NCBI RefSeq assembly: GCF_002142215.1
Contig: NZ_NAST01000004.1
Span: 62,001 to 126,000 of the forward strand
Length of the DNA stretch: 64,000 nt
From: Gilliamella sp. N-G2
Lineage (GTDB): Bacteria; Pseudomonadota; Gammaproteobacteria; Enterobacterales; Orbaceae
Direction of reading: 5' to 3'
In this document: positions 48,218 to 59,300 of the stretch, in pieces
Layout of the letters: each line of letters begins with the position of its first letter
How positions within the stretch are numbered: position 1 is the first letter of the stretch
The notes under the pieces: model-generated
What the model was told of the DNA's origin: nothing
The model's input: only the letters and a program-made list of their open reading frames with translations
Databases searched by the model: none
Made by a program: the position numbers and the translations under genes

Positions 48218-51200
48218 ATTAATTTATCCTTCCAATTAGGATCAAAACCATTCGATGCGTCAGCTACCGCCATATAATTAGCGTAACCTTCGGCTAATAA
48301 CACTTTGGGTAGTTTATCTAGTGCAATTGCACTTTCGATAAAACCTGGTGTTTTGCTGAAATAAAGGTTATAAAGCACGACAGGAATATTTTCCTCTGGT
48401 AGCATACTACCACTAAAGTCAATATTGATATAAAGTTTATAATTGGCAAAATATTTATAATAACTATAAAAACTGCCTCCATCTTCGATATCACCATGTC
48501 TATAACCTAATTTAGTTAAAATACCTCGTATAGTGAAACTATCTGTTAACCAACCTAGTCGATCATTAATAATACCGTCGTCAATTTTACTAATGTCAGG
48601 TAATGGATGGTTAAACTGATCAAATAACTGATTGAGTTTGTGATGTTTAAAATACACTTGCCATTGTGCAATATCCGTACTGGACATTAATGCTGAATGG
48701 GCTAGTGTAATAAAGTGATTTTGATCAACGAAGATTTCATCGTTTTGATTAGTCACTAAACGACTATTTTCCGTTGGTCTAAAACTATTAACGATATGGC
48801 CACTTTTATCTAATTGTAACCAAACTAAACCTTGAATTAATCGACCTACAACTGGATGATGCTGTAAATATTTTTGCCAATCTTCCACTCGCCATTGCCG
48901 CTGGGCACACATGGCTTCGTAAAAACGGCTACTTTGCATAGTCAGCAATTGGCTAAGCTCTTTTTTACTATTACTGAACTGTTTTTTTGCCTCTTTGACA
49001 AGTTCAGGATTTTCGCTGTTACGTGCTTCAGGTAATGCTTTAAGCTTATCTCCTTCAGCATTTTTTAATTGCCATTTAAATTTATCATCCAAACTAGCAA
49101 TAAAGGTACGCTCACCATAATCAAGAATTAACAAGCCATTATCATCTAAACCTGCGGTCGATATGGTACGATCAGCCAGTTCATCAGTACTCCAACCACT
49201 ACGCTGAGCAATATGTTCTACTAAATTTCTGGCCTTGTCTTGAATTGAAGCTGTACGATAACGACGCGCTAATGATAATAACAGTTGAATGATAAAAGGA
49301 TCGTTACTGTACGCCATAGGTTCTAGTATCGCTTCGATCTGAGCTCGCCGTTGAGAATGATCTCTCATAAAACGGGTTATTAATGATACAGCAACCTGCC
49401 CTTTAATACCGCTTGTTAAAGATAGTATCCCTTTGGCTTTAATGGCTGAACCTAGATAATTGGCCAGTATTTCATTTTTAATTTCGTCAAAAACTTGTTC
49501 ATAAGTAATATTATTATAATGAGGATAGTGCTTTGGATAACGTTGATAAGCTCTCATATATTGTTGTAGACGTTTATCAGCTAATGAACTCGCTTGCGCT
49601 TCTGCTTCCTCGATCGTTGGCATTAAGGTATCTTGTTGGATAAAGCTTTGTAAAATAAATTCGCCTAATTGTTGTTGACTTTGTTCACTTAATAATCGAG
49701 TATAAGTGATGAATAGCGGATGACTAGGATCTTTTAATTTAAATGCTAAACAGATCCACCACTCAATAATTTGAGGATCAACTTTATCACCATTTTGCCA
49801 AGTCAAAGTAGGGATTAAGTTAAAATCAAACCAATCAAAATCAGTTGACTTTTTGCCTTTCAAACCTTTTTGAGCGGCAGTCAATAATTGTTTCGCAGTT
49901 AAATATCGACTGATGTCTTCATCCATTTTTTCCAATGCAATTAATATTGCTGCTTGCACTATTTCACGCTTCTCTTTTTTCAAAGCTACAATTAAGGCTT
50001 CAATAGAACTTTTATCGCCTAGTTCTGCTAACCATTCAGCAGCAGCAAGACGAACTTCTTGTTTAGCCGATGATAAAGCTTGTTCAACTTGATTATGTAT
50101 ATTTGGAATTGCGCTTAGCACATCCTGTGCAGCGTGACGAATTTGTTTAGCTTCATCTAAAGCTAATTCAAATAAGTAAGTTACGTATTTAACTGGAATA
50201 ATTGGAAAAAGCGTTAATATTTTTATCGCATTGATTCTATCAACATAAGAATCGAACCAGTATTTTTGTTGGCGAGCAAATCCTAATGCTTCGTCCAATA
50301 AAAATTCATTCTCAGCAAAAAAAGCCCATAATTTGTATGGTTCAGTTTCATAAACATCATGAAAAATATCACTGGTTAAAAATGGTATTGCGATAATATG
50401 TTGAATATGTTTAATGGATTGAATGCCTTTATAGTAGTTTAACTTTTCAAAGACATCGACGATTTGTCGAAGATCAAAATTTCTTATTACATCATATTTT
50501 CTATACATATTTAGAAAACAATATTCACTATTCATATTAGTAGTACCTTCAACTAATATAGTCGCACGAAGTAAGTGAAATAAAGTAAACTCAGGTAAAT
50601 TTTGTAATCTTTTTTTTCTCAACAAAAATCGAAAATCGATATTTTTTTTGATTTTTTTTACTAATATTGAATGTTCTATTTTACCATTCAAATATTCAAA
50701 GATATTATCTAAATCTTTGCTGGTAGTTTTTTTCAATAATTGATAACGTTCTTGCAAATGAACCCACGGCAAACCATTTTTTTGATTATTTTCAATCTCT
50801 TTTTGTGCATCTTTTTCACACTCGATCAAAAATTCTTGAAAATTTTGCTGTAGCAAATCACGAGCAATTATTGGCAATGGCGTGTCAATAAGAGGTTCAA
50901 AATCAGGAATAACTAAATCAGATTGTCGTTTAACCGTATTGGCACTTTCCAATCGTGTTAAAGCACTTTCAATCGCAGTAATTACCGTTTTATTGGTTTC
51001 GTCTGCCAATGCTTGCTGTAAAATTATAGGATCAGCAACAATTCTAGCTAGTAAGACAGCTGCATTACTACGTTGCTTAACTGAACCAGATGTTAAAAAA
51101 TGTTGTAACTGAATTTGAATAATATCACTTGGTAAGCTAAACAGAATTTCAGTAGCTAATTGATTGATCTGCTTATTAGTATTTAATGCCTGCATGGTAA

Positions 51201-51948
51201 TAAAATCAGCTAAAGGCAATTGAAGTTCCATATGCTTTTGAATATATTTTAACTGATCCATTTGCCCTAAGATCGCTAACCCTTGAATCGGTAGTTGCTT
51301 AAATAATGTTATATGCTCCTGAATATAGGATAATAAGCCATTTATCATAAAAAAATATTTGAAGTGGCTATGAGATAGAACGCTAATATTTTGCCGATCA
51401 AAGATTGCAAACAGTAAGTTTTCGCCTAAACCTACTTGTTCAATTTCAAGTAATTGATGTAATTGCTGAATTGTCCAACTTTCACGTTGATCAATTTTTT
51501 CTTCGTTTTCACAATAAGTTGGTAACGTGGTAATCAGTCCATCATATAACAGATAGATGAACCATGTTGGTAATTTCTCGCTAGACACTTTAACGAAAGG
51601 TAAATTGTCACATAAGGTCGCAAAAACTTGAGCAAAGCGAATTATTTGTTCTAGCGAAAAAGTTCCAGTCCAGCGGCGGTAAAACTCAAGACGAGCTTGT
51701 TCTGCTTCATGAGTTTTGCTAAAAGTAGCAACGCTATAAAGCTCACAAGGCCTGCGCATATATTCATAGATTTTATAAGCTGTTTTAGAAGTTTGACATA
51801 ATTTATCAAAATCGCCCAACACCTCTAGTTCATCACCTTGTAAAATATATTGGCTAATACGGGATGGTAAGCTTTTATCCTGTTCGCTTAATGGTTCAAA
51901 AATAGTCTTAATTAATTGTTCTGGTGATAATTGTTCTATTTTTTTCAT
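48211..51948 (-). CDS. DUF4132/HEAT-repeat protein, type A (array copy 2)
   Basis: 1245-residue paralogue. I start it at MKKIEQLSPEQLIK (ATG at 51948, AAGGA upstream); the frame extends 16 codons upstream to a TTG that lies in the shared leader. HEAT-like repeats appear at about 265-365 (NAAVLLARIVADPIILQQAL) and 640-700 (VRLAAAEWLAELGDKSSIEAL). DUF4132 region: TISTAGLDDNGLLILDYGER, KKQFSNSKKELSQL, AMCAQRQWRVEDWQKYL, ending NGFDPNWKDKLIW. Closer to copies 3 and 4 than to copy 1. Preceded by a divergent version of the conserved leader, with the 17-base block at 51980-51996. Confidence 0.9.
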   Translation of the reverse strand: MKKIEQLSPEQLIKTIFEPLSEQDKSLPSRISQYILQGDELEVLGDFDKLCQTSKTAYKIYEYMRRPCELYSVATFSKTHEAEQARLEFYRRWTGTFSLEQIIRFAQVFATLCDNLPFVKVSSEKLPTWFIYLLYDGLITTLPTYCENEEKIDQRESWTIQQLHQLLEIEQVGLGENLLFAIFDRQNISVLSHSHFKYFFMINGLLSYIQEHITLFKQLPIQGLAILGQMDQLKYIQKHMELQLPLADFITMQALNTNKQINQLATEILFSLPSDIIQIQLQHFLTSGSVKQRSNAAVLLARIVADPIILQQALADETNKTVITAIESALTRLESANTVKRQSDLVIPDFEPLIDTPLPIIARDLLQQNFQEFLIECEKDAQKEIENNQKNGLPWVHLQERYQLLKKTTSKDLDNIFEYLNGKIEHSILVKKIKKNIDFRFLLRKKRLQNLPEFTLFHLLRATILVEGTTNMNSEYCFLNMYRKYDVIRNFDLRQIVDVFEKLNYYKGIQSIKHIQHIIAIPFLTSDIFHDVYETEPYKLWAFFAENEFLLDEALGFARQQKYWFDSYVDRINAIKILTLFPIIPVKYVTYLFELALDEAKQIRHAAQDVLSAIPNIHNQVEQALSSAKQEVRLAAAEWLAELGDKSSIEALIVALKKEKREIVQAAILIALEKMDEDISRYLTAKQLLTAAQKGLKGKKSTDFDWFDFNLIPTLTWQNGDKVDPQIIEWWICLAFKLKDPSHPLFITYTRLLSEQSQQQLGEFILQSFIQQDTLMPTIEEAEAQASSLADKRLQQYMRAYQRYPKHYPHYNNITYEQVFDEIKNEILANYLGSAIKAKGILSLTSGIKGQVAVSLITRFMRDHSQRRAQIEAILEPMAYSNDPFIIQLLLSLARRYRTASIQDKARNLVEHIAQRSGWSTDELADRTISTAGLDDNGLLILDYGERTFIASLDDKFKWQLKNAEGDKLKALPEARNSENPELVKEAKKQFSNSKKELSQLLTMQSSRFYEAMCAQRQWRVEDWQKYLQHHPVVGRLIQGLVWLQLDKSGHIVNSFRPTENSRLVTNQNDEIFVDQNHFITLAHSALMSSTDIAQWQVYFKHHKLNQLFDQFNHPLPDISKIDDGIINDRLGWLTDSFTIRGILTKLGYRHGDIEDGGSFYSYYKYFANYKLYINIDFSGSMLPEENIPVVLYNLYFSKTPGFIESAIALDKLPKVLLAEGYANYMAVADASNGFDPNWKDKLIW

Positions 51949-52060
51949 ATTCCTTGTTCTCACATAAAATATCAAAACTTTGGCATACCTTTGCAACAGT
52001 ATTGTGTATTATATTTATTCGCTAATTGTTCCGATTCAACTTTGCCATATCAATAAACAT
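51949..52060 (-). promoter_or_regulatory. Conserved leader upstream of array copy 2
   Basis: Related to the leaders of copies 3 and 4 but shortened and diverged. It keeps the block TTGGCATACCTTTGCAA at 51980-51996 and a TTTGCCAT end at 52041-52048. Confidence 0.6.
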
Positions 52061-52169
52061 TAAATGATGCAAATTAATACAAATTACGTTGCAAAATAAT
52101 GCACCGTGAATAACTATAATGATATATATGTATTACTGCATTTAACGACAATCCATCCATATCTTTATC

Positions 52170-52236
52170 TCGATAACCACATAACCGCAAAAGCAATCAA
52201 GAATGCTCTGTCTCACAGGTTCTAGTCTCTTTTTAC
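52170..52236 (-). pseudogene. Remnant of a type B DUF4132 gene start, downstream of copy 3
   Basis: On the minus strand, ATGGTAAAAAGAGACTAG and the following bases up to GCATTCTTGATTGCTTTTGC align with the start of copy 1 (ATGGTAAAAAATAACCGA ... TCATTCTTGATTGTTTTAC). Stops and indels destroy the frame after a few codons, and similarity fades after about 60-70 bases. It overlaps the end of copy 3 exactly as copy 1 overlaps copy 2. Confidence 0.8.
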
Positions 52237-55200
52237 CATATTAATTTATCTTTCCAATTAGGATCAAAACCACTACTAGCATTTGCAACTGCCATATAAT
52301 TAGCATAACCTTCGGCTAATAACACTTTGGGTAGTTTATCAAGCGCGATTGCGTTATCTTTGAAACCTTTTTTATTACTGAAATAAAGGTTATAGAGTAC
52401 TGCTGGAATATTTTCCTCAGGTAGCATGCTGCCACTGAATTCAATATTGATATAGATATTGAGACTGTTAAAGTATTTATAGTAACTATAAAAATATCCT
52501 CCATCTTCAGAATTATCACGCTCGTAACCCAATTTCTTTAAAACATCACGTAAGGTAAAACTATCCGTTAACCAGCCTAAACGATCATCAATAATACCAT
52601 CTTTAAATTTGCTCATATCGGATAATAGAGCACCAAACTGCTCAAACAATCGATTTACTTTGTAATCTTTAAGATGCGCTTGCCATTTTGCTGTATCATC
52701 ACTTGATAGTAACGCTGAATGGGCAACGGTAATAAAGTGATTTTGATCAAGTAAGATTTCTTCATCTTGATTCGTTATTAAACTGCCATCCTCAGTTGGT
52801 CTAAAACTATTGACAATCTGACCATTATTGTCTAATTCCAACCACACTAAACGTTGAATCAATCGTCCCACAATTGGGTGTGGTTGCAGATATTTTTGCC
52901 AATCTTCCACTCGCCATTGACGCTCGGCACACATGGCTTCGTAAAAACGGCTTATTTGCATAGTGAGTAATTGATTTAGTTCTTTTTTACTGTTGCTGAA
53001 CTGTTTTTTTGCTTCTTTGACTAGTTCAAAGTTTTCGCTTTTACGTGCTTCAGGCAATGCTTTGATCTTTTCTCCATCAGCATTTTTTAATTGCCACTTA
53101 AATTTATCATCCAAGCTAGCAATAAAACTACGCTCACCGTAATCAAGAATTAACAAACCATTATCATCTAACCCTGCGGTCGATATGGTGCGATCGGCCA
53201 GTTCATCAGTAGTCCAGCCTAAGCGCTCGGCAATGCTTTCTACCAAGTGTCTGGCTTTTTCTTGAATGGATGCCGTACGATAGCGACGCGCTAATGATAA
53301 TAATAGTTGAATGATCATCGGATCATCACTGTTTGCCAGTGGATCAAGCATTGCTTCAATTTGAGCTCGACGTTGGTAATGATTCTTCATAAAACTACTT
53401 AAGAGTGACACTGCAACCTGGCCTTCAATATCACAAGTTAAAGCTAACATTCCTTTTGCTTTAATGGCTGTGCCAAGATAGATTGCTAATGTTTCTTTTT
53501 TGATTTCTTCAAAAACCTGCTCATAAGTAATATTTTTATAGTGAGGATAAAGATCCGGATAACGTTTATAATATGCAATATATTGCCGCAATCGCATATT
53601 AGTTTCTAAACCGGCTTTGCCTTCTGCTTCTTCCAGTGATGGATTTAGCGTATCTTGTTTAATGAAACTTTGTAAAATAAATTCGCCTAATTGTCGCTGA
53701 CTTTGGATGCTTAATAATTGATTATAAATAGTTAACAGCGGATTAGCCGGATCTTTTAATTTGACCGCTAAACAGATCCACCACTCAATAATCTGTGAAT
53801 CAACTTTATCACCATTTTGCCAAGTTAACGTTGGTATTAAGTTAAAATCAAACCATTCAAAATCAGCCGTTTTTTTACTTTTTAAACCTTTTTGGGCATC
53901 ATCCAATAACTTTTTCGGGGTTAAGTGCTGACTAATATCTTCACCAATTTTTTCCAGCGCGACCAATATTGCGGCCTGGACTGTTTCGCGTTTCTCTTTT
54001 TTTAGTGCAACATTTAGTGCTTTAATCGAGCTTTTTTGTCCTAACTCGGCCAACCAATTAGCTGCGGCAATACGCGCCTCGAATTTTGAAGAGGATAAAG
54101 CTTGTTCAACTTGATTATGTATATTGGGGATCCGCTTTAAGACATGTTGCGCAGCATAACGTACCGGCTTACTTTCACCTAAAGCTAACTCAAACAGATA
54201 AGCGACATATTTCGTTGGAATCGTTGGAAAGAGTTGTAATATTTTTATGACACTAACTTTATCTAAACGATTAAGGACTTTTGGAGGAGCGAAACCTAAT
54301 GCCTGATCAATTAAAAAATCATTTTCAGCAAAAAAAGCCCATAATTTATAGGGTTCATTTTCATAAATATCATGATAATAATCACTGGTTAAAAACTGTA
54401 AAGCAATTGCATATTCAACCTCTGGATAGAAATTGAGTTTTACTATGACATCCGCTATCTGTCTTAGATCGAAGTTTTTGACAATATCATAACGACTGTA
54501 TATATATTCAAAACAATAATACCCACCGGGGCCTTTAAGTAATTCATTGATTCGCAGTAAGTGAAACAAAGTAAATTCAGGTAAATTTACAAGTCGATTT
54601 TTAGTAACTAAAAAGTCAAAATCAACATTCTTATCAAATTCTTGCAATAATACTGAGCTTTCGATTTTACCATTCAAATATTCAAAGATATTATCCAGAG
54701 ACTTTGATGTCACCGTTTGTAACGGTTTATAACGGTCTTGATAATAGGTTTGTCGTCTTTTATATTTTTGGTTTTTCTCTAACTCATCTTCCATCAATGT
54801 TTTACGTTCAGTAAGGAACTCGTCAAAATTTTGATGTATAACATCTCGAGCAGTTATGGGCAATGGCGTGTCAACAAGTGGTTCAAAACTAGGAATAACT
54901 AACTCAGCTTGCTGTTTGGCTGCATTGGCCGTTTCTATCCTCGATAAGGCACTTTCAAGGGTAGCAATAACTGTTTTATTAGTCTCATTAGCTAAAGCTT
55001 GCTGTAAAATTGTCGGTTCAGAAATGATTCGGGAGAGTAATATGGTTGCATTAGCACGCTCCTTAGCAGAGCTTGAAGTTAAAAAGTGTTGTAATTGAGG
55101 TTGAACCAGCTCCACTGGTAAGTTAAGTAGTATTTCTGTGGCTAATTTACTCACCTGTTTACAAGCATTTAACGCCTGAATGACAATAAAATCAACCAGT

Positions 55201-55949
55201 TGCAACTGAAATTCTGGATATCGGTAAATGTAATTAAGTTGTTCTATCTGTCCTAAAGGCGCTAAACCGAGTGAAGGGAGTTGCTTGAATAATTCAATGC
55301 GTTCTTGAATATAAGTCAATAACCCATTTAACCGAGTAAAATATTGAAAATGATGCAAATAACTTTCAAAAATATTTTGACGGTCAAAAATTGCGAACAG
55401 TAATTTTTCTCCTAATCCTGCTTGTTCAATTTCAAGAAATTGATGTAATTGTTGGATTGACCAATTTTCACGTCCCTCAATCTTATCTTTGTTTTCGCTA
55501 TAAGAGGGTAAAGTAGTAATTAGTCCATCATATAACAAATACATAAGCCAAGAAGGAATTTGTTCGCTTATGCGTTTAATATGACTTAAATGATCAAATA
55601 AAATAGCAGAAAATCGGGCAAATCGAATGATTTGTTCTGGTGTATAGGCATCCGTCCAAAGCTTATAAAAATTAATGCGTGCTTTTTGCAACGGATGAAT
55701 CTTTTGATAATTATATGAACTATAAAAGGCAGCTGGTGCTCGCAATAATGCATGAATTTTATCTACATTAGCTGACTTTTGACATAGTTCCTCAAAATCA
55801 GCCAACACATCAATTTCATCACCATGCAAGATATATTGTGTGACCCGTTCTGGTAAAGATTTGTCCAGTTCACTTAATGGGTTAACGATAGTGGTAATTA
55901 ACTGTTTAGATACATTTGAGCTTATTGACAATTGTTCTGTTTTTTGCAT
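52233..55949 (-). CDS. DUF4132/HEAT-repeat protein, type A (array copy 3)
   Basis: 1238-residue paralogue beginning MQKTEQLSISSNVSKQLITT. Same architecture: N-terminal helical part with NWSIQQLHQFLEIEQAGLGE, HEAT-like repeats around 270-370 and 640-700, and DUF4132 from about 900 (TISTAGLDDNGLLILDYGER) to NWKDKLIW at the end. Closest to copy 4, with which it shares a 150-base tract differing at one base. Differs mainly in patches near residues 60-85, 390-425 and 470-500. Has its own leader with the 17-base block. Confidence 0.92.
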   Translation of the reverse strand: MQKTEQLSISSNVSKQLITTIVNPLSELDKSLPERVTQYILHGDEIDVLADFEELCQKSANVDKIHALLRAPAAFYSSYNYQKIHPLQKARINFYKLWTDAYTPEQIIRFARFSAILFDHLSHIKRISEQIPSWLMYLLYDGLITTLPSYSENKDKIEGRENWSIQQLHQFLEIEQAGLGEKLLFAIFDRQNIFESYLHHFQYFTRLNGLLTYIQERIELFKQLPSLGLAPLGQIEQLNYIYRYPEFQLQLVDFIVIQALNACKQVSKLATEILLNLPVELVQPQLQHFLTSSSAKERANATILLSRIISEPTILQQALANETNKTVIATLESALSRIETANAAKQQAELVIPSFEPLVDTPLPITARDVIHQNFDEFLTERKTLMEDELEKNQKYKRRQTYYQDRYKPLQTVTSKSLDNIFEYLNGKIESSVLLQEFDKNVDFDFLVTKNRLVNLPEFTLFHLLRINELLKGPGGYYCFEYIYSRYDIVKNFDLRQIADVIVKLNFYPEVEYAIALQFLTSDYYHDIYENEPYKLWAFFAENDFLIDQALGFAPPKVLNRLDKVSVIKILQLFPTIPTKYVAYLFELALGESKPVRYAAQHVLKRIPNIHNQVEQALSSSKFEARIAAANWLAELGQKSSIKALNVALKKEKRETVQAAILVALEKIGEDISQHLTPKKLLDDAQKGLKSKKTADFEWFDFNLIPTLTWQNGDKVDSQIIEWWICLAVKLKDPANPLLTIYNQLLSIQSQRQLGEFILQSFIKQDTLNPSLEEAEGKAGLETNMRLRQYIAYYKRYPDLYPHYKNITYEQVFEEIKKETLAIYLGTAIKAKGMLALTCDIEGQVAVSLLSSFMKNHYQRRAQIEAMLDPLANSDDPMIIQLLLSLARRYRTASIQEKARHLVESIAERLGWTTDELADRTISTAGLDDNGLLILDYGERSFIASLDDKFKWQLKNADGEKIKALPEARKSENFELVKEAKKQFSNSKKELNQLLTMQISRFYEAMCAERQWRVEDWQKYLQPHPIVGRLIQRLVWLELDNNGQIVNSFRPTEDGSLITNQDEEILLDQNHFITVAHSALLSSDDTAKWQAHLKDYKVNRLFEQFGALLSDMSKFKDGIIDDRLGWLTDSFTLRDVLKKLGYERDNSEDGGYFYSYYKYFNSLNIYINIEFSGSMLPEENIPAVLYNLYFSNKKGFKDNAIALDKLPKVLLAEGYANYMAVANASSGFDPNWKDKLIW

Positions 55950-56068
55950 ATTCCGTTATTCTCTATTTAAAGATCAAATCGTTGGCATACCGTTGCAAAC
56001 GCATAGTTTGCATAGTTTGTTGTAATAGTTATTCGTTAATTATCTTGATTCAATTTTGCCATTTAAAT
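55950..56068 (-). promoter_or_regulatory. Conserved leader upstream of array copy 3
   Basis: About 119 bases that match the leader of copy 4 at roughly 110 positions by eye, including the block TTGGCATACCGTTGCAA at 55982-55998 and GCATAGTTTGCATAGTTTG. Stronger conservation than much of the coding region suggests a promoter or regulatory leader. Confidence 0.7.
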
Positions 56069-56254
56069 AAACACAAAACCATCTAAATCAATACCCATCA
56101 ATTTTTGATGCTTAATAAGTTTATTTTTTTGCTTTCTTATAATGCATTACATACTATTTATAATCGATCCATTTTTGTTATCTATATAAAACTTAAAATG
56201 TTTAACATCGAATAAGATAATTAAGTATTACTATTTTAACTGCAATCAGTGTAT

Positions 56255-56332
56255 ACATTAATATTGACAATCATATAACCCATAAAATAATCAAGAATAA
56301 TTTAGTTCCACCAGAGCTTAGTCATTTTTACC
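56255..56332 (-). pseudogene. Remnant of a type B DUF4132 gene start, downstream of copy 4
   Basis: Minus-strand ATGGTAAAAATGACTAAG, then TGGTGGAACTAAATTATTC and TTGATTATTTTATGG, align with the start of copy 1 (ATGGTAAAAAATAACCGAG, CTGATGGAACAGGTCATTC, TTGATTGTTTTAC). Frame is broken after the third codon by TGA. Position relative to copy 4 equals that of copy 1 relative to copy 2. Confidence 0.8.
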
Positions 56333-59300
56333 ATACTAATTTATCTTGCCAATTAGGATCAAAACCATTACAAGCGTTTGCAACTGCTATATAGTTAGCA
56401 TAACCCTCGGCTAATAACACTTTTGGTAATTTATCCAATACAATTGCGCTATCTTTGTCCCCCTTTTTATTACTAAAGTAGAGGTTATAAAGTACTGCTG
56501 GAATATTTTCCTCAGGTAGCATATTGCCACTAAATTCAATATTGATATAAAGATTTAAACTGCCAAAGTATTTATAATAACCATAAAAATAGCAGCCATC
56601 TTCAGCATTATCTCGCTCATAGCCCAATTTCGTTAAAATACCTCGTAGGGTAAAGCTATTGGTTAACCAACCTAAACGATCATCAATAACACCAGATTTA
56701 AATTTACTGTTATCTGGTAATGGAACACTAAACTGTTCAAACAAAGGGTTTACTTTGTAATCTTTAAAATGTGCTCGCCATTGCTCTATATCGTCACGGA
56801 CGAGTAACGCTGAATGAGCAACGGTAATAATGTGATTTTGATCAAGAAAAATTTCGTCATCTTGATTCGTTATTAAACTGCCATCCTCAGTTGGTCTAAA
56901 ACTATTGACAATCTGACCATTATTGTCTAATTCCAACCATACTAAACGTTGAATCAATCGTCCCACAATTGGGTGTGGTTGCAGATATTTTTGCCAATCT
57001 TCCACTTGCCATTGACGCTGAGCACACATAGCTTCGTAAAAACGACTAATTTGCATAGTGAGCAATTGGCTAAGCTCTTTTTTACTATTACTGAATTGTT
57101 TTTTTGCCTCTTTAACTAGTTCAGGATTTTCGTTTTTATGTGCCTCAGGTAATGCTTTAAGCTTATCTCCTTCTGCATTCCTTAATTGCCATTTAAATTG
57201 CTCATCCAAACTGGCAATAAAACTACGCTCACCATAATCAAGAATTAACAGACCATTATCATCTAACCCAGCGGTTGATATGGTGCGATCGGTCAGTTCT
57301 TCAGTAGTCCAGCCACTACGCTCGGCAATACTATCGACTAATTGTCTAGCCTTTTCTTGAATGGATGCCGTACGATAGCGGCGTGCTAATGATAATAATA
57401 ATTGAATGATCATTGGATCATCACTGTTTGCCAGAGGTTCAAGCATCGCTTCAATTTGTGCACGGCGTTGATAATGATTTTTCATAAAACTGTTTAAGAG
57501 TGATACAGCAACTCGGCCTTCAATACCGCTGATTAGCGCTAATATTCCTTTTTCTTTAATGGCTGAGCCAAGATAGGTTGATAATTCATTTTGTTTAATT
57601 TTATCAAATATTTGCTCATAAGTGATATGGTTATAATGGGGATAAAGATCCGGATAACGCTGATAACATTCAATATAATCTTGTAATTGTGCATCGGTTT
57701 CTGAACTAGCTTTGGCTTCCGCCTCTTTTAGTGTTGGTTTTCGAGTATCTTGATTGATGAAACTTTGTAAAATCAATTCACCCAACTGTCGTTGACTTTG
57801 TGTGCTTAATAATCGATTATAAATCGTTAGCAACGGATTAGCCGGATCCTTTAATTTGACCGCTAAACAAATCCACCACTCAATAATTTGTCGATCGACT
57901 TTATCACCATTTTGCCAAGTTAACGTTGGTATTAGGTTAAAATCAAACCAATCAAAATTAGATATTTTTTTACCTTTTAAACCTTTTTGGGCGTCAGCCA
58001 GTAACTTTTTCGGGGTTAAGTGCTGACTAATGTCTTCACCTATTTTCTCTAATCCAATTAGTATTGCTGCCTGTACAATCTCGCGCTTCTCTTTTTTCAA
58101 AGCCGCATTTAAGACTGTAATTGAATATTTGTCCCCTAGTTCCGTCAACCATTCTGAGGCAGCAATACGTACCTCTTGTTTAGTGGACAATAAAGCTTGT
58201 TCAACTTGATTATGTATATTGGGGATCCGTTTTAAGACATGTTGCGCCGCAAAACGTACTGGCTTATTTTCACCTAAAGCTAATTCAATTAGATAAGCAA
58301 CATATTTAGCTGGAATCGTTGGAAAAAGCTGTAATATCTTTATGGCACTAACTTTATCAAGACGATTATAAGCAAACTGTACGTTTTGCTGAGGAGCAAA
58401 CCCCAATGCTTGATCAATTAAAAAGTCATTTTCAGCAAAAAAGGCCCATAATTTATAGGGTTCATTTTCATAAACATCATGATAAAAATCACTGGCTAAA
58501 AACGGCAAAGCTATTGCATGTTCAACATATGGATAGCAATTGAGTTTGATCATGACATCTGCTATTTGTCTCAGATCGAAGTTTTTAACCATGTCATAGT
58601 TATCATATATCCTTTTCAAAAAAGTAATACTATCTGACTGCTCAATTAATCGTCTTATTCTGAATAAATGAAATAAAGAAAATTCAGGTAAATTTGCTAG
58701 TCGATTTTTAGTAAGTAAAAATCCAAAATCAATTTTCTTATTAAGTTCTTTGAATAATGCTGCACGATCGATTTTACCATTCAAATAATCAAAGATATTA
58801 TCCAGAGACTTTGATGTTACTGTTTTTAACTTTATATAACGGTTTTGATGATCTGTAGATGATCCTTTGTTTTTTTGTTTTTCCTCTAGCTCATATTGCA
58901 TCCATTTTTTACATTCGATAAGGAACTCGTCAAAATTTTGCTGTAAAACATCACGTGCAATTGGTGGTAATGGTGTATCAATAAGTGGTTCAAAATCAGG
59001 AATAACCAAATCAGCTTGTTGCTTGGCTTCAGTGGCAGCCAATCTCGATAACGCATTTTCAAGAGCTGCAATAACTGTTTTATTAGTTTCGTTAGCTAAA
59101 GCTTGTTGTAAAATTGTCGGTTCGGCAATAATTTGAGAGAGCAAAATTGTTGCATTAGCACGTTGCTTAGCCGAACCTGAAGTTAAAAAGTGTTGTAATT
59201 GAGGTTGAATCAACTCATGTGGTAAGTTAAATAGTATTTCTGTCGCTAATTGGCTCACCTGTTTAGATGTATTTAACGCCTGCATGGCAATAAAATCAAC

